This document shows positions 32,604 through 41,154 of a DNA stretch of 64,000 bases, one piece after another. Both the position numbers and the translations under genes were made by a program. Under the pieces are notes generated by a model, which saw only the letters and a program-made list of their open reading frames with translations, had not been told where the DNA came from and did no database searches. The DNA is from Spartobacteria bacterium (GTDB taxonomy: Bacteria > Verrucomicrobiota > Verrucomicrobiia > Chthoniobacterales > UBA10450), in the NCBI GenBank assembly GCA_003134765.1, contig PLCM01000011.1:105339-169338 (forward strand), read 5' to 3'. The first letter of the stretch is position 1. Every line of letters begins with the position of its first letter.

Positions 32604-33941
32604 CTACGAAACCGCCTCCAACGCTTCGGCCGGCTCGGTCGCCCTTTCCTTTTGCGGCACGAGCGTGCGTCGAGGGCAAAGCGGGATGTATCGCTGCATT
32701 CGGACCAGCAGATAAAAGACCCACATTCGCCATTTGATCGCGAAACTGTCGCCGACGTTGCCGCCGAGGACCGCGTTCACGGCCGGCGGAATCTGAAGAA
32801 TGTCCTGTGGATGGAGGAAGACTTCGATGAATTCCTTCGAGTACCAGGCGTCGACAAAACGGAGGTAAACATCCATCGCGCCATTGATGTTGTGCGCGTA
32901 GCGCGCGAACAGCTTTTTACGTTTCGCCGGACGATCCATCACTTCATGCAGGACGTCGGCCGCCTGTTCACCCGCCAGCACCGCGAGGAAAACGCCGCTG
33001 CTGAAAACCGGATCGATGAACCCCGCGGCGTCGCCCGCCAGCATCCAGCGATCGCCCGTCAGCCGAGTGCTGCGATACGAAAAATCGGCTGCGCTGCGGA
33101 CCGGTGTCACGCGCTCGGCGTCGTGCATGGTTTGCGTCAGGAGCGGCTGTTCTTCGATCGCATGCTGAAGAAAATCCTCCGCGTTCAGCCCGGATTTTTT
33201 GAAGACGGCGCCATCGAGAACGACGCCGACACTGGTGCGGGTGGCCGTTAACGGGATCACCCAGAACCAGCGATCGAGGGCGCGGACCATGCGAGTGAGG
33301 GTGCCGTCCCGTCCTTCCGCGCGCGACATGCCGTCGTAATGGGCAAAGATCGAAACTTTTTGGAGGTGTGGGTAATTCTTCCTGAGCTTGAATTTCGCGC
33401 CGAGAACGGAATTTCGCCCGCTCGCGTCAATGACATAACGGGCCCGGATTACGGAGGGACGTGCTTCGGCACGTCCTTGGACGAACGGAAGCTCGTCTCT
33501 CCGACTGAGGGTTATCGTTACCCCTTCATCCGAAAAATCGACCTGATCGACGCCGGTTTCTTCGCGTACCTCCGCGCCGCTTTCGGATGCATGATCGAGA
33601 AGCACCTTGTCGAATTCGGCACGCGTGACCTGATACGAACGGTCCGTTTGCGAGCGAAAGCCGTCCTCGAAATAAAATTTCACGCCGTCACTGCTGCAGG
33701 CGCCGTACATTTCGCCGCCGAATTTTTCCATGAACCCGGCTTTTGCGAATTTCTCGTGCAGGCCGAGCCTCGCGAAAACCTGCATGCTGAACGGGAGAAG
33801 CGATTCGCCGATGTGGAAGCGAGGAAACTTATCGCGCTCGAGCACGATGACGTGACGCCCGGCGCGGGCGAGGAGTGCGGCCGCAATGCTCCCAGCCGGA
33901 CCTCCGCCGATGATCGCTACGTCATACATTTCGCCGCTCAT
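32604..33941 (-). CDS. Halogenase/geranylgeranyl-reductase-like FAD enzyme with in-frame repeat insertion
   Basis: 445 residues from ATG 33941; ATG 33929 (MYDVAIIGGG) is the other candidate. Motifs: YDVAIIGGGPAGSIAAALLA, RDKFPRFHIGESLLP (as in tryptophan halogenase-like and FADH2-dependent families, with GES), a middle with VIDASGRNSVLG and FVDAWYSKEF near the end. GWxWxIP-like WFWVIPLTATRTSVGVV is present. Between EGVTITL and IRARYVIDASG about 17 residues (SRRDELPFVQGRAEARPSV) are encoded by a family F palindrome at 33452-33504, inserted without breaking the frame. Probable role: modifying a lipid-linked or aromatic product exported by the neighbouring MMPL system. Confidence 0.82.
   Translation of the reverse strand: MSGEMYDVAIIGGGPAGSIAAALLARAGRHVIVLERDKFPRFHIGESLLPFSMQVFARLGLHEKFAKAGFMEKFGGEMYGACSSDGVKFYFEDGFRSQTDRSYQVTRAEFDKVLLDHASESGAEVREETGVDQVDFSDEGVTITLSRRDELPFVQGRAEARPSVIRARYVIDASGRNSVLGAKFKLRKNYPHLQKVSIFAHYDGMSRAEGRDGTLTRMVRALDRWFWVIPLTATRTSVGVVLDGAVFKKSGLNAEDFLQHAIEEQPLLTQTMHDAERVTPVRSAADFSYRSTRLTGDRWMLAGDAAGFIDPVFSSGVFLAVLAGEQAADVLHEVMDRPAKRKKLFARYAHNINGAMDVYLRFVDAWYSKEFIEVFLHPQDILQIPPAVNAVLGGNVGDSFAIKWRMWVFYLLVRMQRYIPLCPRRTLVPQKERATEPAEALEAVS
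33452..33504. repeat. Family F palindrome inside a coding sequence, copy F3
   Basis: CGGAGGGACGTGCTTCGGCA ... GAAGCTCGTCTCTCCGA, a palindrome matching F4 at 41067 (GGAGGGACGTGCTTC and GAAGCTCGTC). It lies within the FAD enzyme gene and is translated. Confidence 0.8.
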
Positions 33942-34055
33942 TGGGTCACCAAGGTAGCAAAGGGTCGGGAAGTGACCAGTGACAAGTGACCCGGAGCGGG
34001 CGAGCGCTCCGTCGCTCGATGCCAATATTGTCCCGGCTTCGCCGGCATGTTTTTG

Positions 34056-34820
34056 TCATCGCGTCGGGAGCGCACGATCCACCGCCGGCAATCCGAACTT
34101 TGATTGAAAAGCCGGATATTCGCCACGCGGCATCTGGACAAGGAGAGGGTGCGCCGCCGGGTCCAGCCATTTGAGCAACTGCACCAGGTCTCGCTCCGCC
34201 ATGGCGGTGCAGCCAGCGGTCGCGGCGGAAGAATTTTTCCAGATGTGCAAAAAGATGCACGAGCCCGCACCGGATTGCGCGGTGGCGTTGTGGGCAACGA
34301 ACACTCCCCATTTGTAAAGGTTGTCGGCGCGCAACATTTTTTCGGAAGAATGCCAATCGACGCGCGCGACCCGGGAACGATCCACCAGCTGGTTGTAATA
34401 ACGCGAACGAGAATCGTCGATTCCCTCGATCTGTTTCGTCAACGGGACATACCGCAGCCTGATCCAGGTGGCGTCTCGCGCGGGGGCATAGCCGAACGCC
34501 GGGCCGAGCCTGAAAATTCCAGCGGGCGCCTTGTTATCACCCTCGATCTTTCGCGGTTCACTGCCGGTTTCCGCGCCAACCAAACCGCGTCCCCAGGCAA
34601 GACCATTCTTTCCGAGCACGACCGGAATCGCGGGGCCGCGCGCTTTCCAATCGCGGCCTGGACCTGTCCGCTCGAAGGCGCGCAAGAAACCGGTCTTCGA
34701 GGTCCAATTTGGCGCCTCGACCACGACGCACTGACGAGAATGGCGCCCGGGATTGGGCGAGGCCGGAGCAACCATGGCGGACCCTATCAAAAGAAACAGG
34801 GCAGGCGAGAAAAGTCGCAT
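34056..34820 (-). CDS. L,D-transpeptidase (YkuD-type)
   Basis: 254 residues from ATG 34820. Signal peptide (SPALFLLIGSAMVAPASP), then a YkuD-like catalytic domain: AIPVVLGKNGLAWGRGL, DNKAPAGIFRLGPAFGYAP, WHSSEKML, then FVAHNATAQSGAGSCIFLHI with the conserved His and the catalytic SxGC equivalent in SSAATAGCTAM. L,D-transpeptidases cross-link or attach lipoproteins to peptidoglycan; those of the ErfK/YcfS/YafK type also act as L,D-carboxypeptidases. Further in-frame ATGs up to 35078 lack a signal and are not used. Confidence 0.82.
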   Translation of the reverse strand: MRLFSPALFLLIGSAMVAPASPNPGRHSRQCVVVEAPNWTSKTGFLRAFERTGPGRDWKARGPAIPVVLGKNGLAWGRGLVGAETGSEPRKIEGDNKAPAGIFRLGPAFGYAPARDATWIRLRYVPLTKQIEGIDDSRSRYYNQLVDRSRVARVDWHSSEKMLRADNLYKWGVFVAHNATAQSGAGSCIFLHIWKNSSAATAGCTAMAERDLVQLLKWLDPAAHPLLVQMPRGEYPAFQSKFGLPAVDRALPTR

Positions 34821-34862
34821 GGCGATGAAGTAAGACTGCTGCGGTCGGGTTGAAAGGAAATT

Positions 34863-35054
34863 GTGGCCGAGCCCGGCACAGGTTGCCAAGCCGCACGCAG
34901 GGGCGTTAAGATCGCGCCGAAGCTGGAGAAAATGGGTTTTGCGGTCCGGAAAACTGACCGCGCCCTTTTGCAGGAATTGAATCAACAACTGGCCGGCACC
35001 GCCTCCGAGCGCGGCGGCGTCCTGAGCAAGTCGATTCCGGGATGGAACCAATAA
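34863..35054 (+). CDS. Doubtful small ORF
   Basis: A 63-codon frame opposite the upstream region of the L,D-transpeptidase. Its C-terminal part (KLEKMGFAVRKTDRALLQEL) looks like a plausible helix, but no family is recognised and no Shine-Dalgarno is seen. It may be a remnant. Listed because the 470-base gap otherwise has no gene. Confidence 0.2.
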   Translation: MAEPGTGCQAARRGVKIAPKLEKMGFAVRKTDRALLQELNQQLAGTASERGGVLSKSIPGWNQ

Positions 35055-35150
35055 CAAGCTCCCAGAATTGACCCTCATCCTAACCTTCTCCCTCAGAAAG
35101 AAGGAATTCCCGCATCGTTGCGGAGCGTTCTCTGGGGTTCAATCAATCTC

Positions 35151-35238
35151 CCTGTCATCCCGAGCGGAGTCGAGGGATCCCGTGTTGAAACCTTTGAGGT
35201 AACTTCACGGGATCCCTCGACTCCGCTCGGATGACAGA
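35151..35238. repeat. Family D palindrome, copy D2
   Basis: About 32-bp near-perfect stem: CTGTCATCCCGAGCGGAGTC... and ...GACTCCGCTCGGATGACAG, loop ~22 bases. It sits 51 bp upstream of the LptF/LptG gene. The CCCTCATCCTAACC fragment of another repeat is just upstream at 35072. Confidence 0.85.
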
Positions 35239-35289
35239 CTAACTGAGCGACTTGCCCTTGTCTCCGAACCGAACTAACAAAGCGCTGCG

Positions 35290-36396
35290 ATGAAAATCAT
35301 CGATCGCTACATCAGCCGGCAGCTCATTGTGAACCTGCTTTTTGCGATCGTCGTGCTCAGTTTCGTCCTGGTTCTCGGAAACATTTTTCGTAAACTTCTC
35401 CCGCTTCTCGTTAATCACGATCTGCCGGTCGAATACGTCGTCGGTTTCGTCGCCTACGTCCTCCCGTTCTCGCTCATCTTTACCATTCCGTGGGGATTGC
35501 TCACCGCCGTCCTGCTCGTCTTCGGCCGGCTCTCGGCCGACAACGAACTGACGGCTCTCCGGTCCAACGGCGTCAGTATCGCGCGCATCTGCGTTCCGCT
35601 CGTGTTCATCGCGCTTCTCTGCACCGCCGCTTCCGTCTGGCTCAACGTTGCGGTCGCGCCCGCCGCGCAGGAACAAATGCGCAGCATCGTTTTCAATCTC
35701 GCCACGCGCAATCCGATGGCGCTTTTCGGCAGCGACCAGGTGATCGATCAATTTCCCGGCCGGAAAATTTACGTCGGTAAAAAGGAAGGGAATAAATTGG
35801 AGAACATCCTGGTTTTCGAGACGAACGAGGAATCGATGCCGATGAAGGTCACCCATGCCCGGCTCGGGATGTTGGAGACCGACCTGCCAAACCACCGGAT
35901 CCTGATGCATCTTTATAATGCGCGTTACCAGCAGCGCGATGAGGTCGACCCGTACGATCTGCGCCGGATGCGCGACGGTATCAATGTTGCCGAGGGAACG
36001 TTGCCGATCAGTCTCGAGGAGCTTTACGACAAGGAGAAACGCCGCGCCAGCCGTTCGATGCTTTCGCTCGAGCAACTTCTCGAACAACTCAAGGACGAGG
36101 ACCCGAAGATGCGAAGTTCGAGCCGCACCGAGATCAACAAACGTTTCTCGTTTCCGATTGCCTGCCTCGTCTTCGCCCTGGTGGGCGTGCCGCTCGGCAT
36201 CACTGCGCATCGACGCGAAACGTCCTTCGGCTTTGCTGCCAGCCTCGTCATTGGCGTCTTCTACTTTCTCTTCATCATCGTCGCCGACACTTTGCGCGCG
36301 AATGCGAAGCTCCACCCCGAGCTTCTCGTCTGGTTCCCCAACGTGCTTTTTCTCGCGCTCGGCTGGTGGCTCTTCCGGCGCTTGAGTCGCCAGTAA
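35290..36396 (+). CDS. LptF/LptG-family permease
   Basis: 368 residues, ATG start at 35290. It has the family plan: N-terminal helices (YISRQLIVNLLFAIVVLSFVL, YVLPFSLIFTIPWGLLTAVLL, IALLCTAASVWLNVAVAP), a periplasmic beta-jellyroll (~120-250: NPMALFGSDQVIDQFPGRKI), then three helices near the end (FSFPIACLVFALVGVPLGIT). LptF/LptG form the inner-membrane part of the lipopolysaccharide extractor with LptB and LptC. Only one permease gene is here, so LptF and LptG cannot be told apart. It matches the lipid A gene lpxI in this window. Confidence 0.88.
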   Translation: MKIIDRYISRQLIVNLLFAIVVLSFVLVLGNIFRKLLPLLVNHDLPVEYVVGFVAYVLPFSLIFTIPWGLLTAVLLVFGRLSADNELTALRSNGVSIARICVPLVFIALLCTAASVWLNVAVAPAAQEQMRSIVFNLATRNPMALFGSDQVIDQFPGRKIYVGKKEGNKLENILVFETNEESMPMKVTHARLGMLETDLPNHRILMHLYNARYQQRDEVDPYDLRRMRDGINVAEGTLPISLEELYDKEKRRASRSMLSLEQLLEQLKDEDPKMRSSSRTEINKRFSFPIACLVFALVGVPLGITAHRRETSFGFAASLVIGVFYFLFIIVADTLRANAKLHPELLVWFPNVLFLALGWWLFRRLSRQ

Positions 36397-36423
36397 GAGC
36401 GAACGGCCGTGCCGCTGATTATC

Positions 36424-36553
36424 TGGGGAGCGCACGCGTCTCGCGTGTTGGTTTTGGCGTCTCGCCAAAACAATCTTCCCTGGCTTTGTCCATGCAGGGA
36501 AAGTTCGCGACGGCGGGACACCGTCGCCAGGCGCGCGAGACGCGCTCTCTACC
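36424..36553. repeat. Family A palindromic element, copy A2
   Basis: Outer arms TGGGGAGCGCACGCGTCTCG and CGCGAGACGCGCTCTCTACC. Inside: GTTTTGGCG-TCT-CGCCAAAAC (36451-36471), TTCCCTG/CAGGGAA (about 36476-36501) and GCGACGG-CGGGACA-CCGTCGC (36507-36527). Confidence 0.85.
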
Positions 36554-37370
36554 CGGAATTTGTTCCGTCCAAAATCTCGTCGCTGATGATGAAGAATTTC
36601 TTCAGGACCGCGCGCCCGAAATTCGTCGTGAGGGCAACGTCGGCGGCGTCGCGGCCACGGGCCATGACGATGCGGCCGATGCGCGGGATGTTGTGGCGGG
36701 CGTCGAAACTGTACCAGCGGCCGGCGAGGTAAACTTCGTACCAGCCGCTGAAATCCATCGGGAGCACGAGCGGCACGCCAATGTCGCCCATGTAACCGGT
36801 GGCGTAGCGCGCCGGAATGTTCATGCAGCGGCAGAACGCGACCGCGAGATGGCTGAAGTCGCGGCAGACGCCGCGCGGGTCGTTGTAAACGTCGAACGCC
36901 GACTTGGAGGAATCGGCGAATTGGTAGCCAAAGGTGATGTGATTATGCACCCAGGCGCTGATCGCCTGCGCGCGCGGCCAGCCCGGAGCGGTGTGGCCGA
37001 AGAGCTTCCACGCAATGTCGGAAAGCTTGTCCACTTCGCAGTAGCGGCTCGTCAGCAGGAAGGGCAACGTTTCATCAGGCAGCTCATCGACGGGATGCTG
37101 GACGGCTTCCGAGTTCTGTTCGTCCAGTTTGCCGCTGTCTTCGATGAGAGCTTCGAGCCGGAAGCGAATGTCGCCGGCCGGGGCGAGGATTCGCGCGCAC
37201 CGATTGCCATAGAGATCGGTGAAATCGGTGAGGGGAATATCGGGTTCAACGACGATCTTTTCCGCGGTGCGCAAATCAGCCTGGCGTGATGGATGCACGT
37301 AAAGCATCAGAATCATTGGCGTAGGTGCCGGAAGCTCGAACTGAATGTCGAAACCGATTTTGATGATCAT
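36549..37370 (-). CDS. Transglutaminase-like cysteine protease-fold protein
   Basis: 273 residues from ATG 37370. The N-terminal part (KIGFDIQFELPAPTPMILML) is the bacterial transglutaminase N-domain. The core has the catalytic triad: Cys in DPRGVCRDFSHLAVAF, His in FDARHNIPRIGR and the Asp in the same DARH segment, with ARYATGYMGDIGVPL between. These proteins act as peptidases or amidases or make isopeptide bonds; role not known. No signal peptide. Its last codons overlap the end of element A2. Confidence 0.87.
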   Translation of the reverse strand: MIIKIGFDIQFELPAPTPMILMLYVHPSRQADLRTAEKIVVEPDIPLTDFTDLYGNRCARILAPAGDIRFRLEALIEDSGKLDEQNSEAVQHPVDELPDETLPFLLTSRYCEVDKLSDIAWKLFGHTAPGWPRAQAISAWVHNHITFGYQFADSSKSAFDVYNDPRGVCRDFSHLAVAFCRCMNIPARYATGYMGDIGVPLVLPMDFSGWYEVYLAGRWYSFDARHNIPRIGRIVMARGRDAADVALTTNFGRAVLKKFFIISDEILDGTNSG

Positions 37371-37534
37371 CGCTGGCTGGCCGGGGGAGGAGCGCGCGGA
37401 AGATACTTCCGTCTGCGAAATAAGAAACCGGATTTTGTGGCGTGAATTCGCTACGCGACGGTTTCTCCTCACGGCCTGGGGGCAGGCCGTCTCCAATTTT
37501 GGAGCCGGCACGCCCTCGTGCCGTATGGACGAAG

Positions 37535-38335
37535 CTATGCCGACCCGAATTCGGCGGCGATCGAAAGCTTGTCTCCGGCGGCGATTCGCACGTCCCGCAA
37601 GCGGACTTCGCCCAGGGGAAGCGACAGGAGCGAGAATTCGCGTCCGTCGATTTTCTGGAGATGCGGTTTGAGGATGCCGCAGGCGATTCCGGCGATCGCG
37701 CCCTCCCCGATGCAATCCAGGCCGGACACTTTCGCGTTGAGTTCTTCATCCAGGTCGAGCTGGCCGGTTATCCGCAGCGAGGTGCTGACGAATAGTTTTT
37801 TGGCGCGCAAGCGAATCTCCGCGGCGAGGGAACGCGGACTATTCGAGCGCAACGAGAGTTGCACACGGTCGATCGCGACCCCGTGTTTTCCTGCTTCGGT
37901 TCTCGCCACTTCTCCGATCAGGGCTTCGATATCCGAAGGCGACGCGGAAATCTCGATCCGGCCCTCGGCGGCTCGGTGAAGAATGAGCACGACGTTGCCG
38001 TCGGCGTCATACCCGCGGTGCAGATCGAGATGTTGCGCTTCAAGCGAGAAGTCAATGGCCGCCGGGCCAACGGACATCGCTGAACCCCTGGCGGAGAACG
38101 TGTCGACCTGGAGCGCCGGCGCGGTCTTGCCCCCGGGAGACGGAACCGGCGGCGGCTGGCCGCGGAGTTGGGCGCGATCGAGCGAAACCGCGAGGCTCGC
38201 CAGGTGAGGATAGGAAACTTCGCGGACGCTGACGGGATCCTTCGGGAGATTGAAGAGATCGCGCAGGCTCTCGTTGAGGCAGCGGGTCAGCTCGGGAGCG
38301 GTGGTAGGGAACGCGGCGGTTTTGAGCGTGAACAT
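37535..38335 (-). CDS. Hypothetical protein, possibly LmeA/DUF2993-like lipid-binding
   Basis: 266 residues from ATG 38335. Repeated amphipathic beta pattern (LASLAVSLDRAQLRG, ALQVDTFSARGSAMSVGPAA, GVAIDRVQLSLRSNSPRSLA, LFVSTSLRITGQLDLDEELN) like the lipid-binding bowls of DUF2993/LmeA, but no cysteine or signal peptide. It ends in repeated EFSLLSLPLGEVRLRDVRIA. Function unknown. The upstream in-frame extension lies in repeat DNA and is not used. It runs in the same direction as the transglutaminase gene. Confidence 0.6.
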   Translation of the reverse strand: MFTLKTAAFPTTAPELTRCLNESLRDLFNLPKDPVSVREVSYPHLASLAVSLDRAQLRGQPPPVPSPGGKTAPALQVDTFSARGSAMSVGPAAIDFSLEAQHLDLHRGYDADGNVVLILHRAAEGRIEISASPSDIEALIGEVARTEAGKHGVAIDRVQLSLRSNSPRSLAAEIRLRAKKLFVSTSLRITGQLDLDEELNAKVSGLDCIGEGAIAGIACGILKPHLQKIDGREFSLLSLPLGEVRLRDVRIAAGDKLSIAAEFGSA

Positions 38336-38561
38336 ACGGAAAGCGAGCGCCCAACGTCCAACGCCGAACCCCCAACGTCCAATGAAGAGAAGAGTTCGCG
38401 GACGACTCCAGGTGGTGAATTCTTCTGTAGCCGCTTCGCTGTGCGAAGCGTCGGGGATCGGCTGCCGGACGCTGTCCCGGCGCGCCCCCCCGCTTTCGGC
38501 CGGGCGGAAGCGAGAAAGCATTTGCATTTCCGCCCTCACTGGCTACTTTCCGCGTTCCTTT

Positions 38562-38831
38562 ATGGCGAAAACGTCCTGGATTAATCGTAACAATCGCAAG
38601 CGCGCGACCGTGAAAAAATACGCGGCGCTGCGTGCTGAGCTCAAAGCGAAGAAAGATTACATGGGCCTGTCGCAACTGCCGCGCGATGCGAGCCCGACCC
38701 GGGTGGTCAATCGCTGCGAAGTCAGCGGCCGCCGCCGCGCCTTCATCCGCCGCTTCAAGGTTTCGCGCCTGACGTTCCGAGAACTCGCCTCCAACGGGTT
38801 CATCCCGGGTGTGACGAAGTCAAGTTGGTAG
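38562..38831 (+). CDS. rpsN: 30S ribosomal protein S14
   Basis: 89 residues: [20 protein letters not shown] and [20 protein letters not shown] are the S14 signature. It is the long form without the CxxC zinc motif (C- type). S14 binds 16S rRNA in the 30S head. The gene is alone here, away from the usual spc operon context, which is common for non-zinc S14 copies. ATG at 38562. Confidence 0.95.
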   Translation: MAKTSWINRNNRKRATVKKYAALRAELKAKKDYMGLSQLPRDASPTRVVNRCEVSGRRRAFIRRFKVSRLTFRELASNGFIPGVTKSSW

Positions 38832-38877
38832 GAAGGCGGCCCCGCGGGTTGTCGGATGTGCGGCGCGCATCCGTTCC

Positions 38878-40284
38878 ATGAACTCATTTTGCTTTCCATT
38901 TCTCGCGCTCGCCCCCCTCGCGGACGCGATCACTGAGCACTGGGATTCGCCCGTCATCATTCTGGGGAAGCTGGCGATCATCTTCGGCCTGGTCGTCCTT
39001 AACGCATTTTTCGTGGCGTCGGAATTTGCTATCGTCAAGGTCCGCAGCAGCCAGCTCGATGCGCTCGAGGATGAAGGCAATGTGCGCGCGGTTTTTGCGA
39101 AGCACGTGCGCAGTCATCTCGATGCCTACCTCTCCGCGACGCAGCTCGGCATTACCCTGGCGAGTCTCGCCCTCGGCTGGATCGGCGAGCAATTTCTCGC
39201 GAATCTGCTCGAGCCGGCCTTTGTCCTGGCGAATGTGCATTCGCACGGCCTGGTCTCCGCGGTCTCGATCACACTCGCGTTCCTGGGAATCACCTTCCTC
39301 CACATCGTCTTCGGCGAGCTGGCGCCGAAATACATCGCGATCGGGAACCCCCTCTCAGTCACCCTCCGGCTCGCCCGGCTGCTCGGGGCTTTTTACATCC
39401 TCTTCAAGCCCGCGATCTGGCTCCTTAATAAATCCTCGAATTTCTTTCTCCAAAAACTGCTTCGCATCAAACCCGTCGCCGGCTCGGAACTGGCCCACAG
39501 CGAGGAGGAATTGCGTCTCATCCTGGATGAAAGCGAAAAATCCGACGAGGTCTCCGAACTCGGGCGTGATCTGCTCGTCAACGCGCTCGATCTCCGGCAA
39601 CGCGTGGTGCGCGATATTATGACGCCGCGCGGCGAGGTGGTGTTCCTCGACCTCGAAGAAGATTTTGAGAAAAACCTCAAGAAGGCTTTCGAATCCCGCC
39701 ATACGCGTTTTCCCCTTTGCCGCGGCCATCTCGATAACGCCGTCGGCCTGATTCACATCAAGGAGCTCATGCCGATGATGCGCGATCCGCATCCCGACCT
39801 GCTTCGGATCAAGCGCGAGTTGATTCCGGTCCCGGAAATGATGTCGCTGGAAAAACTGCTCAATCTTTTCCTGACGAGGCACGCTCATCTGGCCATCGTC
39901 GTCGACGAGTACGGCGGCACCGTCGGCATGGTGACGCTGGAGAATGTCCTCGAGGAAATCGTGGGCGACATCCAGGATGAGTTCGATAGCGAGAAGGCGG
40001 AGTTTCGTAAGATCAACGAAACCGAGTTTTCGGTCGACGGCGCCCTCGGACTCTACGAATTGCGGGACCTCGCCGGCCTCGAACTGGAGAGCGCCGACGT
40101 CAGCACAATCGGAGGATACGTCACGCATCTGCTCGGTCATTTGCCGAAACAAGGCGAGCAGGTGCGGATTAATGATTACGTCGTCACGATTTCCCAGACG
40201 GATGGCAGGCGGGTCGGCCAATTGCATTTCCGCAAACAAAGCGAAAGCGCTGAGGATGCACCCGAGGCGGTGCTGGAGCGCTAG
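38878..40284 (+). CDS. CNNM/CorC-type transporter (hemolysin-family) with CBS domains
   Basis: 468 residues. DUF21 (CNNM) membrane domain with helices [20 protein letters not shown] and a conserved [11 protein letters not shown] signature, then a CBS pair ([52 protein letters not shown]) and a C-terminal CorC/HlyC domain ([15 protein letters not shown]). Such proteins are linked to Mg2+/Co2+ export or sodium-coupled transport. It starts 46 bp after rpsN and converges on a receiver gene, overlapping it by four bases. Confidence 0.9.
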   Translation: MNSFCFPFLALAPLADAITEHWDSPVIILGKLAIIFGLVVLNAFFVASEFAIVKVRSSQLDALEDEGNVRAVFAKHVRSHLDAYLSATQLGITLASLALGWIGEQFLANLLEPAFVLANVHSHGLVSAVSITLAFLGITFLHIVFGELAPKYIAIGNPLSVTLRLARLLGAFYILFKPAIWLLNKSSNFFLQKLLRIKPVAGSELAHSEEELRLILDESEKSDEVSELGRDLLVNALDLRQRVVRDIMTPRGEVVFLDLEEDFEKNLKKAFESRHTRFPLCRGHLDNAVGLIHIKELMPMMRDPHPDLLRIKRELIPVPEMMSLEKLLNLFLTRHAHLAIVVDEYGGTVGMVTLENVLEEIVGDIQDEFDSEKAEFRKINETEFSVDGALGLYELRDLAGLELESADVSTIGGYVTHLLGHLPKQGEQVRINDYVVTISQTDGRRVGQLHFRKQSESAEDAPEAVLER

Positions 40285-40769
40285 CCCTCCCGCGTTTCGA
40301 GCTCGGAGATCGCGGCCTGCAAGCGATCGATGCTGACCGGCTTGGTCAGGTGATCGGAAAACCCGGCCTCCCGGCTTCTTTCAATATCTTCGTCCATCCC
40401 GAAGCCGCTCAGGGCCAGCGCGGGGACATCGCGCATCGCGCGAATCCGCTTCAACAATTCAAGGCCGCTCCCATCGGGCAAACCGATGTCGCTTAACAGA
40501 ATGTCGAAATGTTGTTCCTCCGCGATGCGGAGAGCCTGGGTCATGTTATCGGCCGCCAGAACTTCGTAACCCAGCCGGGTCAGCAGAAGCTTCATCGAAC
40601 GCAAGGTGTCGCCGTGGTCGTCCACCACGAGGATGCGACGCTTTTCCGCTCCCGCCTGACTGCCGGCGACTTCTCGTGCTCGCGGAGCGTTTTCTGTTCG
40701 CGGTGCGAAGAAGGATGGCCAGAACCCGGGAAGATTTCCCTCGCCGAAAGCTTCGCAGGTCGATTCCAT
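40281..40769 (-). CDS. Response regulator receiver protein with N-terminal extension
   Basis: 162 residues. A ~45-residue unstructured, Arg/Ala-rich N-terminus is followed by a receiver domain: acidic pair in LVVDDHGD, phospho-acceptor Asp in [13 protein letters not shown], Thr/Ser switch in LALSGFGM and Lys in LTKPVS. No output domain. This second orphan receiver converges on the CorC-type gene. The cognate kinase is not in the window. Confidence 0.8.
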   Translation of the reverse strand: MESTCEAFGEGNLPGFWPSFFAPRTENAPRAREVAGSQAGAEKRRILVVDDHGDTLRSMKLLLTRLGYEVLAADNMTQALRIAEEQHFDILLSDIGLPDGSGLELLKRIRAMRDVPALALSGFGMDEDIERSREAGFSDHLTKPVSIDRLQAAISELETREG

Positions 40770-40860
40770 CTTAATTGGCTCTGCCGAGCCGTGACAGTAG
40801 ACTGGCTTGAATGGCGGTGGTCAATGTCGACTCTGAGCCGCCGCATCCTTTTTCAGTCCA

Positions 40861-41046
40861 ATGGAAGTAACGGTTGAAACCGAAATCACGTGCCCGCACT
40901 GCGGAGAATCGTTTCCGTTGCAGGTGGACACCTCACAGCGCGAACAATATTTGATCGAAGATTGCAGCGTCTGCTGCCGCCCGATCAGCCTGACGATCCG
41001 CTGCCGGCCCGGCGAAATTGAAAGCGTTTCAGAAGCCGAGGGATGA
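40861..41046 (+). CDS. CPXCG zinc-ribbon-like small protein
   Basis: 61 residues. It has ITCPHCGESFPLQVD and a second pair in DCSVCCRPISLTI, the pattern of the CPXCG cysteine-rich family (a two-pair zinc ribbon, common as single-copy bacterial gene). Function unknown; probably a zinc-bound protein or adaptor. ATG at 40861, divergent from the receiver gene. Confidence 0.8.
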   Translation: MEVTVETEITCPHCGESFPLQVDTSQREQYLIEDCSVCCRPISLTIRCRPGEIESVSEAEG

Positions 41047-41066
41047 GGAGAGGCGCCTGTGCCCGT

Positions 41067-41154
41067 TTCTCGGAGGGACGTGCTTCTGCAGGTCCCCAGA
41101 TTCTCGCGACGACCTGAAAAGTTAGGGACGTGCAGAAGCTCGTCCCTCCGAGAA
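41067..41154. repeat. Family F palindrome at a gene's 3' end, copy F4
   Basis: 24-bp arms TTCTCGGAGGGACGTGCTTC... and ...GAAGCTCGTCCCTCCGAGAA differ by one base; loop about 40 bases. The right arm and part of the loop encode the final ~11 codons and stop of the FGGY kinase gene. Confidence 0.85.

Noticed and set aside
35239..36468. 409-codon minus-strand frame opposite LptF/G
   Set aside because: Antisense shadow of a well-supported gene; its N-terminal residues also come from the family A repeat (HARRVRSP-like).
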